Part shown: one piece after another, positions 17,858 through 26,260 of the stretch
Position numbering within the stretch: position 1 is the first letter of the stretch
How the letters are laid out: every line of letters starts with the position of its first letter
Origin: Acerihabitans arboris
Lineage (GTDB): Bacteria > Pseudomonadota > Gammaproteobacteria > Enterobacterales > Enterobacteriaceae
DNA length: 64,000 nt
Reading direction: 5' to 3'
Assembly (NCBI RefSeq): GCF_010131535.1
Contig: NZ_WUBS01000012.1
Span: forward strand, 62,001 to 126,000
Made by a program: the position numbers and the translations under genes
The notes under the pieces: model-generated
Told to the model about the DNA's origin: nothing
The model's input: only the letters and a program-made list of their open reading frames with translations
The model's database searches: none

Positions 17858-18703
17858 ATGAAATTATTGCGTTATGGCCTGCCCGGCGAGGAACGCCCCG
17901 GCATCCTGGATAACGGGGGCCGCATCCGTAGCCTGGCCGCGCATATTACCGATATCGGCGGCGCCGCGCTGCTACCCGCCTCGCTTGATAAACTCCGCGC
18001 GCTTGATGTAACGCGGCTACCGCTGGTCGACGGCCAGCCGAGATTGGGGCCCTGCGTCGGCCAGGTGGGTAAATTTGTCTGCATCGGCCTGAATTACGCC
18101 GACCATGCGGCGGAAACCGGGGCGGCTATTCCCAAGGAACCTATCGTATTTAACAAATGGGTCAGCGCCATCAACGGTCCCAATGACGATGTGCTTATCC
18201 CCCGCCAGTCGCATAAGACCGACTGGGAAGTTGAGCTTGGCGTTATCATCGGGCAGGGCGGACGTTATATCGACGAGCGGGATGCCATGGGCCACGTGGC
18301 CGGCTATTGCGTGGTGAACGATATTTCCGAGCGTGAGTGGCAAATCGAACGCGGCGGCACCTGGGATAAAGGCAAGGGCTGCGATACGTTTGGCCCCATC
18401 GGTCCGTGGCTGGTTACGGCGGATGAAATTGCCGACCCGCAGGCGCTGAACCTGTGGCTGGAGGTGGACGGCACGCGTTACCAGAACGGTAATACCGGCA
18501 CCATGATTTTTGGCGTCAGGCATATTATCAGCTACCTGAGCCGTTTTATGAGCCTCCAGACCGGAGATATTATCGCCACCGGCACCCCGCCCGGCGTGGG
18601 CATGGGACATAAGCCGGAGGCGATTTTCCTGCGCGCGGGCCAGACCATGCGTTTGGGCGTCGAAGGTTTGGGCGAGCAAAGGCAAAGGACGCTGTCGGCC
18701 TGA
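17858..18703 (+). CDS. Fumarylacetoacetate hydrolase (FAH) family protein
   Basis: The 281-residue product is an FAH-superfamily enzyme: FVCIGLNYADHAAETGA, then EPIVFNKW, the metal-binding region WEVELGVIIG, VAGYCVVNDISERE, KGCDTFGPIGPWLV, and the GDIIATGTPPGVGMG turn near the C-terminus. Related proteins are annotated ureidoglycolate lyase or 2,4-diketo-3-deoxy-sugar-acid hydrolase. They cleave C-C bonds of beta-diketo-like acids with Mg2+. Substrate cannot be decided from sequence. ATG 17858 follows GGAG at 8 bases. It has no operon partner. Confidence 0.85.
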   Translation: MKLLRYGLPGEERPGILDNGGRIRSLAAHITDIGGAALLPASLDKLRALDVTRLPLVDGQPRLGPCVGQVGKFVCIGLNYADHAAETGAAIPKEPIVFNKWVSAINGPNDDVLIPRQSHKTDWEVELGVIIGQGGRYIDERDAMGHVAGYCVVNDISEREWQIERGGTWDKGKGCDTFGPIGPWLVTADEIADPQALNLWLEVDGTRYQNGNTGTMIFGVRHIISYLSRFMSLQTGDIIATGTPPGVGMGHKPEAIFLRAGQTMRLGVEGLGEQRQRTLSA

Positions 18704-19202
18704 TAATTGGCTGACGGTGGTTAATCGAATCCCCCGGCAGGCGTTGCCGGACGGGGGAGCGAGATAGCCCAAGGCCTGCCTGGCGCCGCCTGGTCTGATT
18801 GTGGTGGTGACAGGTTTAAATTTTTTATCTTTTAAACGTTATTTTAGGAATGATAGATTAAACAGCTTAATGAATTATCTTTGGTCGCGGCTGTCTTAGT
18901 AATCAGAAGCCAGAGGAAATTATTATACCAGACAATGCGTGGGCTGTTTAAAAGCACCAGGTCGTGATAGCTTGTCTTTTTTCTGTAAAATAAAATGGTT
19001 AATGTTAACCCGGCTGTATTTCTAGTTTTTGTTTTGGCACCGGATCAAAAGCCTGAAGAATCTGTTTTTTAAATTGGATGCCAGTTAATGCGCTGTCGCG
19101 GCGAGAGTTCATTACCCTGGATAAGCTCATTGCGGAAAGTAATAACCTCAGTTATTACTCCTGCCAAATTCTCGACGCCGCCTGTGCTTCGGAACAATTA
19201 TT
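18704..19202. other. AT-rich intergenic region before the lipid A acyltransferase gene
   Basis: About 500 bases without a supported gene. A GC-rich hairpin at about 18727-18760 (CCCCC paired with GGGGG) lies just after the FAH gene and may end its transcript, though no T-run follows. A perfect 9-bp stem, AGTAATAAC / GTTATTACT with loop CTCA, lies at 19138-19159, 43 bases before the acyltransferase start. A short frame at 19088-19387 runs into the acyltransferase gene in another phase and is a shadow. Confidence 0.55.
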
Positions 19203-20129
19203 ATGATCCAACGTTGGCTAACGCCGTTAAGTTATATGCATCCCAGATACTGGCTACTGTGGCTGGGTCTCGGCGTCCTGTATTTATTGGTGCTGCTGCC
19301 TTACCCGCTATTGTTGCGTCTTGGCGGCCGCATGGGCCTGCTGTCCATGCGTTTTTTGAAAAGACGCGTCTCCATTGCCAAGCGTAACCTTGAGCTCAGC
19401 TTTCCCGCTATCGAGCCGGATCAAATCAACCTGAAGCTGGCTGATAATTTTTCGTCCCTCGGCATGGGCCTGATGGAAACGGGCATGGCATGGTTTTGGC
19501 CCGACCGGCGCATTAAAAAATGGTTTGATGTGGTTGGCCTGGAAAACCTGGATGCATCGCCAGAGAAAGAACAAAACGGGGTGATTGTCATTGGCGTGCA
19601 TTTTATGACGCTGGAGCTGCATTTTCGTATTTTAGGCCACTGTAAACCCATGACCGTGATGTATCGCCCCCATAACAGTAAAATTATGGAGCTGGTGCAA
19701 AAATGGGGTCGTTCCCGATCGGGCAATAGCCTGGTCAGCCGCAAAAAACTGGTGTGCATGGTGCATACGTTAAAACGCGGCGGCGTGGTCTGGTTTGCTC
19801 CCGATCAGGATAACGGCCCGAAAGGCAGCGTATTTGTACCCTTTTTCGGCGTCGATCAAACCGCCACCACCAACGGTACCTTTACCATCGCCAAACTGGC
19901 TCGGCCGAAGCTGGTTACCGCGGTAGTCATCCGCAAACCCGACGGGTTGGGTTACCAATTGATTATTTCGCCGGAGCTGCAAAACTACCCCTACGACGAT
20001 AACGTGGCGGCGGCCAACTATGTTAACCGGGTGATCGAAGCTGAAATCATGAAAGCCCCGGGCCAGTATTTATGGCTGCACCGGCGGTTCAAGACCCGGC
20101 CGCTGGGCGAGAAGTCGTTATATATTTAG
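19203..20129 (+). CDS. Kdo2-lipid IVA acyltransferase, LpxL/LpxP type
   Basis: The 308-residue product is a late lipid A acyltransferase. It has one N-terminal membrane segment (about residues 17-38, YWLLWLGLGVLYLLVLLPYP) and the catalytic HX4E box in VHFMTLELHFR. MYRPHN and VVWFAPDQDNG are conserved family motifs, and it ends in WLHRRFKTRP. Such enzymes add the secondary laurate (LpxL) or cold-induced palmitoleate (LpxP) at the inner membrane face. Length fits either. The sequence alone does not decide, so no symbol is given. It stands alone. Confidence 0.9.
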   Translation: MIQRWLTPLSYMHPRYWLLWLGLGVLYLLVLLPYPLLLRLGGRMGLLSMRFLKRRVSIAKRNLELSFPAIEPDQINLKLADNFSSLGMGLMETGMAWFWPDRRIKKWFDVVGLENLDASPEKEQNGVIVIGVHFMTLELHFRILGHCKPMTVMYRPHNSKIMELVQKWGRSRSGNSLVSRKKLVCMVHTLKRGGVVWFAPDQDNGPKGSVFVPFFGVDQTATTNGTFTIAKLARPKLVTAVVIRKPDGLGYQLIISPELQNYPYDDNVAAANYVNRVIEAEIMKAPGQYLWLHRRFKTRPLGEKSLYI

Positions 20130-20479
20130 CCTGAGCGGCGATGCCCCATGGCGGTTTGGGACCGGTGGGGCATGTCTATGATTAATTTGATTATTACCTG
20201 CCATAATATCATATATGAGGTGATAGGCTTTAATTTATCTCCAAATTTAAAGATTAATAAATATATTGGGATTGTTCTCGCTATATTTATATTGTTCCAC
20301 TGTGTGCGACATATATCAGAAAGCTTTTTACCGTACTCATTAAAACTCGTACTTCATTCCAAACCTTCCAGCTATCTTGCCTGTCTTACGCATATTATTA
20401 TTGTCCTTTGCCAATCTATGAACGTCTGGCTTAAAAATAAGTATTCGCTAAGAGCTATTAGAGCTATTAAGAGTAAACG
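20130..20479. other. AT-rich intergenic segment with no supported gene
   Basis: Markedly AT-rich compared with both flanks. A frame at 20148-20612 (154 residues) crosses from this AT-rich stretch into the decayed transporter in the wrong strand and phase, so it is not a gene. A 9-base direct repeat (GAGCTATTA) occurs twice near 20453-20470. The composition break at about 20475-20495 marks a junction with the transporter remnant. Confidence 0.5.
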
Positions 20480-20775
20480 CGCTTTTGCGCCCAAGCGATC
20501 GGCTACCCGGCCGCCATCCCCAGGTCGCCACCTCGGCGAACCTGGCGCGGCGTTGACCCCAAAGGCGCATCAGGAAGCCAAGGGCAAAGATGGCGAAGCT
20601 GCTCAGGGTTGAAATCACCGGATTATCGCTGGGAAAAGACTGCGTGCCGATAACCGCGGCAAAAAAGCCGAATACCCCCAGGTCAGGCAGCGCGATGCGT
20701 TGCCGATGGCGGACGCAACGATGGCCTTTTGCTCCGCTTTGCCGATACGGGTGTGGCTGGAAGGAGAAGCTGGGT
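20480..20775 (-). pseudogene. Remnant of an MHS-family MFS transporter (N-terminal part)
   Basis: Read on the minus strand, this stretch gives fragments typical of the start of metabolite:H+ symporters (ProP/KgtP/ShiA type): TRIGKAEQKAIVASAIGNA, then LGVFGFFAAVIGTQSFPSDN and VISTLSSFAIFALGFLMR, then in another phase VADRLGAKA. The expected WFD between GNA and LGVFGFF is broken by a small deletion and frame change. The remaining three quarters of the gene are absent, replaced by AT-rich DNA. It is a decayed, truncated gene divergent from the next remnant. Confidence 0.72.
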
Positions 20776-20791
20776 GCAATTGATGGTCGTC

Positions 20792-20810
20792 TATTTCATA
20801 TTATGAAATA
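20792..20810. promoter_or_regulatory. Perfect 19-bp palindrome between two divergent transporter remnants
   Basis: TATTTCATA and TATGAAATA are exact inverted repeats around a single T. The element lies 22 bases before the ATG of the plus-strand remnant and just upstream of the minus-strand remnant. This is where a shared operator for a divergent pair would sit. The pattern resembles operators of IclR-type regulators, but no regulator is adjacent, so the protein bound is unknown. Confidence 0.6.
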
Positions 20811-20831
20811 TGTCGATCGGGAGCAGGGGCT

Positions 20832-21180
20832 ATGCAACGTTTTACTTTATGGATCATGGCGCTAACGGCGGGATTGGTGGTCGCCAATAACTATTGCAAC
20901 CAGCCGCTGCTGGCGACCCTGGCGGCCGGTTTTCACGTCACGCAACAAAACCAGCGCCATTGCCGCCTTGACACAGTTAGGCTGGCTATGCCCTGGGTAT
21001 CTTCCTGCTGCTGCCTTGAGGCGATAAATCGGAGCGTCGCCGGTTGATTAGCTTGTCCTGCGCGATTCGCTGGCTGCCTGCTGCCCGCCGATCGGGCCGG
21101 GGCGCCCTATCTGGCGCAGATCCAGCGTACTCTTGCCAACGGGTGTGGCCGCCTTATCCCGCCGCCGGGCGCGAGGCGGA
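20832..21180 (+). pseudogene. Remnant of an MFS transporter (N-terminal part, frameshifted)
   Basis: An intact-looking start (MQRFTLWIMALTAGLVVANN, then NQPLLATLAAGFHVT) is the first membrane helix of an MFS drug/sugar exporter. The frame then breaks: the expected continuation SAIAALTQLG, YALGIFLLLP and GDKSERRRLISLSCAI is found in two other phases, with an in-frame TGA between LLLP and GDKS. The sequence becomes unrecognisable after about 21180. No full-length product is possible. Confidence 0.75.
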
Positions 21181-21218
21181 TGGCACGGTATGGCGCTAAC
21201 CTATAATCCGGCATGACC

Positions 21219-21299
21219 TGTCGCGGAAAGGAGACGTTTATCTCACTGAATTTATTAAACATATTAAATTCAATCTAATAGTGTCGCTTATGGGTAACA
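21219..21299 (+). promoter_or_regulatory. Two candidate GlrR (YfhA) activator sites upstream of glmZ
   Basis: GlrR binds TGTC-N10-GACA ahead of glmY and glmZ in enterobacteria. Two one-mismatch matches lie here: TGTC-N10-GACG at 21219-21236 and TGTC-N10-AACA at 21282-21299. Both are about 245-325 bases before the small RNA start, on the far side of the IHF site, as expected for a looped sigma-54 promoter. The sites are a sequence match only. Confidence 0.5.
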
Positions 21300-21430
21300 T
21301 AATCCCCGGTCCCTGCCCGCGGCAACAATACCCGGGCCGCGATTAATGAAAAATTAATCGCTTAAACTCCCCTTGCCAGCAGTTATTGCGTGGGGGCCGT
21401 CAGCGGCAATTTTGATATTAATTGCAAATT

Positions 21431-21443
21431 TATCAATACATTA
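21431..21443 (+). promoter_or_regulatory. IHF site upstream of glmZ
   Basis: TATCAATACATTA matches the IHF consensus WATCAANNNNTTR at every position. It lies between the putative GlrR sites and the sigma-54 promoter, where IHF bends DNA to bring the activator to the polymerase in the known glmY/glmZ promoters. Confidence 0.65.
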
Positions 21444-21516
21444 AGAAATGCTGATATCAGCAGGCCTCAGGGCGGCGCATTCCGGCGGCAAAATCCGCCA
21501 GCCGCCCATACTATCT

Positions 21517-21532
21517 TGGCACGTAAACTGCA
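21517..21532 (+). promoter_or_regulatory. Sigma-54 promoter of glmZ
   Basis: TGGCACGTAAACTGCA has GG at 21518-21519 and GC at 21530-21531, the exact GG-N10-GC spacing of sigma-54 (-24/-12) promoters. The GlmZ 5' end at 21544 falls about 12 bases downstream of the GC. glmZ has sigma-54 promoters driven by GlrR in many enterobacteria. Confidence 0.85.
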
Positions 21533-21543
21533 TTATCTTCACT

Positions 21544-21746
21544 GTAGATGCTCATTCCACCCCTTATGTTCGCGTTTACGCCTCATAAATCCCGGAATGA
21601 CGCAGAGCCAAATTTGTGGCGCCTATTGTCCAGCTCCTTGATGAGTACCTCATCAGAACCTTCGGACAAAACGTTGAGTGAGGCGCCAAACTGTTGTCTT
21701 ATGACCTGACTTTGTTAAACACTTGCCGTGATGGCAAGTGTTTTTT
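21544..21746 (+). ncRNA. glmZ: GlmZ small RNA
   Basis: The sequence from GTAGATGCTCATTCCA onward matches E. coli GlmZ (from memory) along most of its length: the 5' stem TCATTCC/GGAATGA, then GACGCAGAGCC, GGACAAAACGTTGAGTGA and the glmS-pairing region near CTGTTGTCTTATGACCTG. It ends in a strong terminator. GlmZ, stabilised by GlmY and bound by Hfq and RapZ, activates translation of glmS (glucosamine-6-phosphate synthase) to feed cell-wall and lipid A synthesis. Its location next to hemY is the same as in E. coli. It is about 200 nt long. Confidence 0.93.
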
Positions 21747-21749
21747 TTT
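21717..21749 (+). terminator. Intrinsic terminator of glmZ
   Basis: A perfect 11-bp stem (AAACACTTGCC / GGCAAGTGTTT, loop GTGAT) runs into nine T residues at 21741-21749. It also lies 20 bases beyond the converging hemY stop. Confidence 0.95.
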
Positions 21750-21768
21750 GGCAATAAACGGCGGTTAA

Positions 21769-23007
21769 CTATGGCAGGGGATGCAGCGGCGGCTCCGGTT
21801 GCAGCACCGGTTGCGCCTGCTGCGGTGAGTTCAGCGACAGGTTGAGGGATTCCTGACGCATCTGCGTGGCTTCTTCCGGCAGGCGCAGGCGGTCCAGCAC
21901 GTCGGCCAGCCAGGCGTAGTCGTGGGCATCCGGACGCTGGGCCAGCGCGGCGCGGAAAGCGTCGGCGGCGGGCTGCCATTCCCCGCGCTTCATCAATAGC
22001 TGCCCCATGGTGCTGTTAAGCAACGGCGACGCGCCCTGTTGCTTAACCTGCTGGCGCAGCACTTTCTCCAACTGCTCCGGATCGCCGGTTTTCAGGCGCG
22101 GCAGCAATAGCAGCAGCTGTTCATTGTAGTGGTTCTTCAGCCCCTTGACGATAATATCCTGGGCGATTTCATGGTCGTTGCAGACGATCAAATGTTCCGC
22201 CAGGGCCACCTGCAGCCGGGTATCGTTACGGGTATGGCGGCTTTGGTTGCGCCACCAGCCATTCAGCCCCTCGCTGCCCTCGTTCTCCATGATCTGATCC
22301 ATCAGCCCGCTATAGGCTTGGTGCTCCAGCGCCTGGATCTTGCTCTCGTCATAGACCCGGACCTTGCGCATGGCCGGCAGGATATCCAGCAGCGCCTGCC
22401 AGGCGCGGGTGCGGATAAACGCCTGCTCGGCGAGGCGCAGCACCTCCGGATGACGCGGGGCAATTTCCAGTAAACGATCGGCGCCGTGGCGGGCGGCATG
22501 GTTTTCGTTGCGCGCCAGCTGGATACGCACCCGGGTGATGTCCACCGGCAGCTGATCGTTATCCGCCGCTTCCATGGCCCGCTCCAGATGCTGGTTGGCG
22601 CGGATATCGTCGCCCCGCTGCTGCGCCGCCTCGGCGGCCAACAGGTAGTTGACCACCGGCTGGTCGGCGTGGTCGGCGTTGCGGGTCAGCAGTTTCTCGA
22701 CCTGCCGGTAATCGCCTTCCGCCAGCTTCATCAGCGCGGCCTTGGTATGTTTGCGGGCGCGATGGTTTTTACGCACCAGGAACCAGCGGCGGGTGCGCGC
22801 GCCGGTACGGAAAATCCGCCGCAATACCCACTCGACGATAAATAGCGCCACCAGCGTCACGATCAAAATAATGACCAGGCCGGTCACGCTGGTTTCGATA
22901 TTGTAGTTATCGGTCTGGATCAGCACATAGCCCTGATGCCCGGCGACAATCGGGCCGATAACAATCCCGGCAATCAACAGGATGAACAGCAGCAATACGC
23001 GTAGCAT
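21769..23007 (-). CDS. hemY: HemY, membrane protein of the heme operon
   Basis: The 412-residue product opens with a membrane segment (MLRVLLLFILLIAGIVIGP) and has a second hydrophobic segment (about 42-62, TGLVIILIVTLVALFIVEWV). A TPR-like helical region to the C-terminus (RHPEVLRLAEQAFIRTRAWQ and similar) follows. HemY of gamma-proteobacteria is distinct from the Bacillus oxidase of that name. It is an inner-membrane TPR protein of uncertain function co-transcribed with hemX. It starts 3 bases after hemX. Confidence 0.94.
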   Translation of the reverse strand: MLRVLLLFILLIAGIVIGPIVAGHQGYVLIQTDNYNIETSVTGLVIILIVTLVALFIVEWVLRRIFRTGARTRRWFLVRKNHRARKHTKAALMKLAEGDYRQVEKLLTRNADHADQPVVNYLLAAEAAQQRGDDIRANQHLERAMEAADNDQLPVDITRVRIQLARNENHAARHGADRLLEIAPRHPEVLRLAEQAFIRTRAWQALLDILPAMRKVRVYDESKIQALEHQAYSGLMDQIMENEGSEGLNGWWRNQSRHTRNDTRLQVALAEHLIVCNDHEIAQDIIVKGLKNHYNEQLLLLLPRLKTGDPEQLEKVLRQQVKQQGASPLLNSTMGQLLMKRGEWQPAADAFRAALAQRPDAHDYAWLADVLDRLRLPEEATQMRQESLNLSLNSPQQAQPVLQPEPPLHPLP

Positions 23008-23010
23008 CGT

Positions 23011-24252
23011 TTATTCTCCCTGGCCGGCGGGGGTGGCCGCGGGGGCGTCTGCGGTCGCGGCCGACGGCTGCGCCAGCAGGTTGCGCACGCGCGTCTGCAC
23101 CAGTTTTTCCAGCAGCGGCTGGCTGCTTAGCTGCGCCGGCACGTCCATGGTGATATTCTGCTGGCCCAGATCGTCCAGCTCGGCGAGAAAGGCGCGGGTG
23201 TTGGCGTCATCGGCGTCAAAATACGCGCGCACCCAGGTGGATACGCTCTCCAGCGACTGCCGGTAAACTTCATTCTGATGCCGGGGCACGGCCTGCGCGG
23301 CGATCAACAGGCGCGAGCGGATATTTTCACGCAGGTAGATATCCTGGTTAGGCGCCAGCAGCGGCTCGGCGCTGGTATCGCGGCGGCGGATGGTAATAAA
23401 GTCGTTCATAAAGTTATGCCAGCTTTTGCTGAGGTTTTGCCGCCATTCGCGTACTGAGCCGGACAACTCGCTGCCGCCGTCGCTGTCCATGGGGGACTCA
23501 TCGCTGTCGTTGTCGGCCAGGCGCAGGTTGTCCACCTGGTTCGACAGCTGGTTCACTTTCAGAATAATCCCGTCAAAATCCACCTGGCTGACGCCTGAAA
23601 GCGCGGCAATATCCTCGGTAATAGCGCGACGGACGTTCATCAGGCTGGGATCGTTCATGTCCGCCAGGCTGGCGTCGGCGCTTTTCAACAGCGCGCCGGC
23701 GGTGACGATATCCTGGTCGTTCCAGAGCTTACGTCCGGCCTGCTTGACCAGGAAATCCGCCTGGGCCAACAGCCAGGTATTGGCATCGGAACCGGAAATG
23801 GTGGCGACCTTATCGCGCAGTTCGTCCAGCTGCCGAGCCTGGGTGGCCGCCAGCTGCTGCGCGGCGCCAAGCGCCAGGCCCTGCTGCTGCAACGCCGCCT
23901 GGGACTGTTGTTGCTGCTGTTGCTGTGTCTGCTGCAACGCCTCGACGCGGGATTGCAGCTGTTGATTCAACGCATTCTGTGTTTTCGCCTGCCGGGCGCC
24001 GTACATGTACAGCGCGGCGGCCAGCAGCAGGGCCAGGATAATGGCGATGGCCGCCAGGATCGCGCCGTAGGGTTTTTTATCGCCGGGCACGGCCTTCGCC
24101 TTGCCGCCGGGGGGTAACGTCGCTCCGCTCGCGGGTTTGGCCTTGGTTGTTCCCGCCGCCGTGCCGCCGGGCGCGGATGACGAGGACGTCGGGATCTCCG
24201 CCGCCCGGGTTGCGTCTTCCTGCGGAGTCGTTGGAGTAGTGTGTTCCGTCAT
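23011..24252 (-). CDS. hemX: HemX, membrane-anchored heme-operon protein
   Basis: The 413-residue product has a Ser/Thr/Pro-rich cytoplasmic N-terminus, one membrane segment (about 63-84, [20 protein letters not shown]), a glutamine-rich coiled coil (about 93-140) and a conserved periplasmic domain ([40 protein letters not shown]). It was long annotated as uroporphyrinogen-III methyltransferase, but it lacks a SAM-binding fold. It lies between hemD and hemY in one minus-strand operon. Confidence 0.94.
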   Translation of the reverse strand: MTEHTTPTTPQEDATRAAEIPTSSSSAPGGTAAGTTKAKPASGATLPPGGKAKAVPGDKKPYGAILAAIAIILALLLAAALYMYGARQAKTQNALNQQLQSRVEALQQTQQQQQQQSQAALQQQGLALGAAQQLAATQARQLDELRDKVATISGSDANTWLLAQADFLVKQAGRKLWNDQDIVTAGALLKSADASLADMNDPSLMNVRRAITEDIAALSGVSQVDFDGIILKVNQLSNQVDNLRLADNDSDESPMDSDGGSELSGSVREWRQNLSKSWHNFMNDFITIRRRDTSAEPLLAPNQDIYLRENIRSRLLIAAQAVPRHQNEVYRQSLESVSTWVRAYFDADDANTRAFLAELDDLGQQNITMDVPAQLSSQPLLEKLVQTRVRNLLAQPSAATADAPAATPAGQGE

Positions 24253-24275
24253 ATTGGCCTATCCCATGATTAGAT

Positions 24276-25016
24276 TTAGAGCAGCACACGCATAAGCGCA
24301 TCGTTGTCTGCCGCGTTTGCTACGACGATGTCCGTCCAGCCCAATTCGCGGGCTAATGTCCCGATTCGTTCACTCACCACCACCAGCCGGCATTGCAACA
24401 GCCACGAGGCGCGATAGTACTCAGGAATTAAAGTATAGAATTGTTGTAACATTTCGCCGCTGGTAATGATCAAAGTATTGATGCCCAACTGCTGGCAGCG
24501 GCGGCTTTGCTGCTCGCCGTCGTAATGCACCGGGCTGCGCTGGTAGCATTCACAATAACCGACCTCGACGCCACGCTGACGCAACGTCTCCTCCAGCACT
24601 TCCCGCCCGCCGTTGCCGCGCAGGATCAGCGCCCGCCGCCCGGTGACGCGCTGTAGTGAAGGCAGGCGCAGCAGATGTTCGCTGCTTTCGTCGTCGCGGG
24701 GATAGTCCACCGGCAGGCCGGAGACGGTGTGCATCAGCAACCCGCTGGTGCGCCCGACCGCGAAATATTTCAGCGACTCCGGCCAGGACTGGCCCCGGCG
24801 GGTCAGGAACGGGTGGGCATAATTGACCGCGTGTTTCGACACGATAAACACCAGATCGTCCGGCAGCAGCGCCGCCAGGCGTCCGGGCAGCAGCGCCAGT
24901 TCATCGCCCGGGGCAAAATCAATCAGCGGCAGGTGCCAGGCGGACCGGCCCCGTACCCGCAGGCGATTCACCAGCTCTTCGCCGGCGGGCGACGGGCGGG
25001 TCACCAGGATGCTCAT
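24276..25016 (-). CDS. hemD: Uroporphyrinogen-III synthase
   Basis: The 246-residue product begins [20 protein letters not shown] and contains [12 protein letters not shown]-like ([19 protein letters not shown]), FAVGRTSG and [20 protein letters not shown] motifs of HemD. It closes hydroxymethylbilane with inversion of ring D to give uroporphyrinogen III. Its start overlaps the hemC stop by four bases, so the pair is translationally coupled. Confidence 0.95.
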   Translation of the reverse strand: MSILVTRPSPAGEELVNRLRVRGRSAWHLPLIDFAPGDELALLPGRLAALLPDDLVFIVSKHAVNYAHPFLTRRGQSWPESLKYFAVGRTSGLLMHTVSGLPVDYPRDDESSEHLLRLPSLQRVTGRRALILRGNGGREVLEETLRQRGVEVGYCECYQRSPVHYDGEQQSRRCQQLGINTLIITSGEMLQQFYTLIPEYYRASWLLQCRLVVVSERIGTLARELGWTDIVVANAADNDALMRVLL

Positions 25017-25966
25017 TGCGGCGCATTCCCTGGGTTTTCCGGGGAGTAAACCTGATCCAAAATCTCCCCGGCGCCCAGTTTAAGCAGTTCCTCCGCAAGC
25101 CGGATACCCAAATCTTCAGCCTGATCCAGGGGCGCGCTGCGCTCGGCGCGAATCACACGGCTGCCGTCGGGGCTGCCCACCAGCGCGCGCAGCCAGAGCT
25201 GGTCGCCCTGGATTTCGGCGTAGCTGCCGATGGGTACCTGGCAACCACCGTCCAGACGGGCGTTCATGGCGCGTTCGGCGCTGATGCGGACGGCGGTGGC
25301 GCGGTGATGCAGCGGGGCCAGCAGCGCGCGGGTGCGGCTGTCGTCCAGCCGGCATTCTATGCCCAGCGCGCCCTGGCCGACGGCGGGCAGGCACAGTTCA
25401 GGTTCCAGCGGCTGACGAATGCGATCGATGAGATCCAGGCGTTTCAGGCCGGCCACCGCCAGGATGATCGCATCGTATTCGCCCCGGTCCAGCTTGGCCA
25501 GGCGCGTACCCACGTTGCCGCGCAAATCGCGGATCACCAGGTCCGGCCGTCGTTCCCGCATCTGGCACTGCCGGCGCAGGCTGGAAGTGCCTAAAATGGC
25601 GCCCGGCGGCAGGTCGTCCAGACTGGCGTACGCCGGGGAGACAAAGGCGTCGCGGGGATCCTCGCGCTCGCAGATGGTCACCAGGCCCAAACCGTCGGGA
25701 AACGAGACCGTGACATCCTTTATGCAGTGCACGGCGATATCGGCGCGGCCGTCAAGCAAGGCGCGTTCCAGCTCCTTGACGAATAATCCTTTGCCGCCCA
25801 CCTTGGCCAGCGGCGTATCCAGCAGAATGTCGCCACGGGTCACCATCGGCACCAGCTCCACGCGCAGGGCGGGATGGATAAGCATCAGCTGCCGTTGAAT
25901 ATCTCGAGCTTGCCATAGCGCCAGCGGGCTTTGCCGGGTGGCGATCCGTATCAGGGTATCTTGCAT
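25013..25966 (-). CDS. hemC: Porphobilinogen deaminase (hydroxymethylbilane synthase)
   Basis: The 317-residue product begins [20 protein letters not shown] and has the dipyrromethane cofactor cysteine at residue 242 ([10 protein letters not shown]). [13 protein letters not shown] and [15 protein letters not shown] are further active-site motifs. It condenses four porphobilinogen molecules to hydroxymethylbilane. It is the first gene of the hemCDXY operon and diverges from cyaA, as in E. coli. Confidence 0.97.
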   Translation of the reverse strand: MQDTLIRIATRQSPLALWQARDIQRQLMLIHPALRVELVPMVTRGDILLDTPLAKVGGKGLFVKELERALLDGRADIAVHCIKDVTVSFPDGLGLVTICEREDPRDAFVSPAYASLDDLPPGAILGTSSLRRQCQMRERRPDLVIRDLRGNVGTRLAKLDRGEYDAIILAVAGLKRLDLIDRIRQPLEPELCLPAVGQGALGIECRLDDSRTRALLAPLHHRATAVRISAERAMNARLDGGCQVPIGSYAEIQGDQLWLRALVGSPDGSRVIRAERSAPLDQAEDLGIRLAEELLKLGAGEILDQVYSPENPGNAPQ

Positions 25967-26130
25967 TCTGGGTTACCGTTGCTCACATTATCTGACCATT
26001 CTACCATCGATAGTAAAACGCTGTAAGTTATCAGGATCCGGTGGTGGCGGCGTCGGGTGAAATGCCGAACAATGGGAATTAAGGGTAGCCGCGGGGAAAA
26101 GTGTTATAATTGACGGGTAGCTTAACTTTC

Positions 26131-26166
26131 TTTACGGTCAAACAGCAAGGTGTTAAATTGATCACG
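26131..26166 (+). promoter_or_regulatory. cyaA promoter P2 with overlapping CRP site
   Basis: A -35 TTTACG (26131-26136) and -10 TAAATT (26154-26159) are 17 bases apart. A CRP half-site pair TGTTA-N6-TCACG (26151-26166) overlaps the -10. The same arrangement and nearly the same bases occur at E. coli cyaA P2, where cAMP-CRP represses. Feedback repression of adenylate cyclase is therefore likely conserved. Confidence 0.8.
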
Positions 26167-26260
26167 TTTCCAGCAATTACCGGCCGACCATTTTTCAAAA
26201 CTAAACCCGGCCGGGTAGGGAAATAGGCTCTTAGGCACCGGAATAACCAGGCGAGACGTC

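Noticed and set aside
20148-20612. 154-codon plus-strand frame
   Set aside because: It begins in AT-rich DNA and ends antisense to a recognisable transporter remnant; composition changes in mid-frame, and there is no motif.
23011-24252. HemX as an active uroporphyrinogen-III C-methyltransferase
   Set aside because: No SAM-binding methyltransferase motif is present; the old name comes from operon context.
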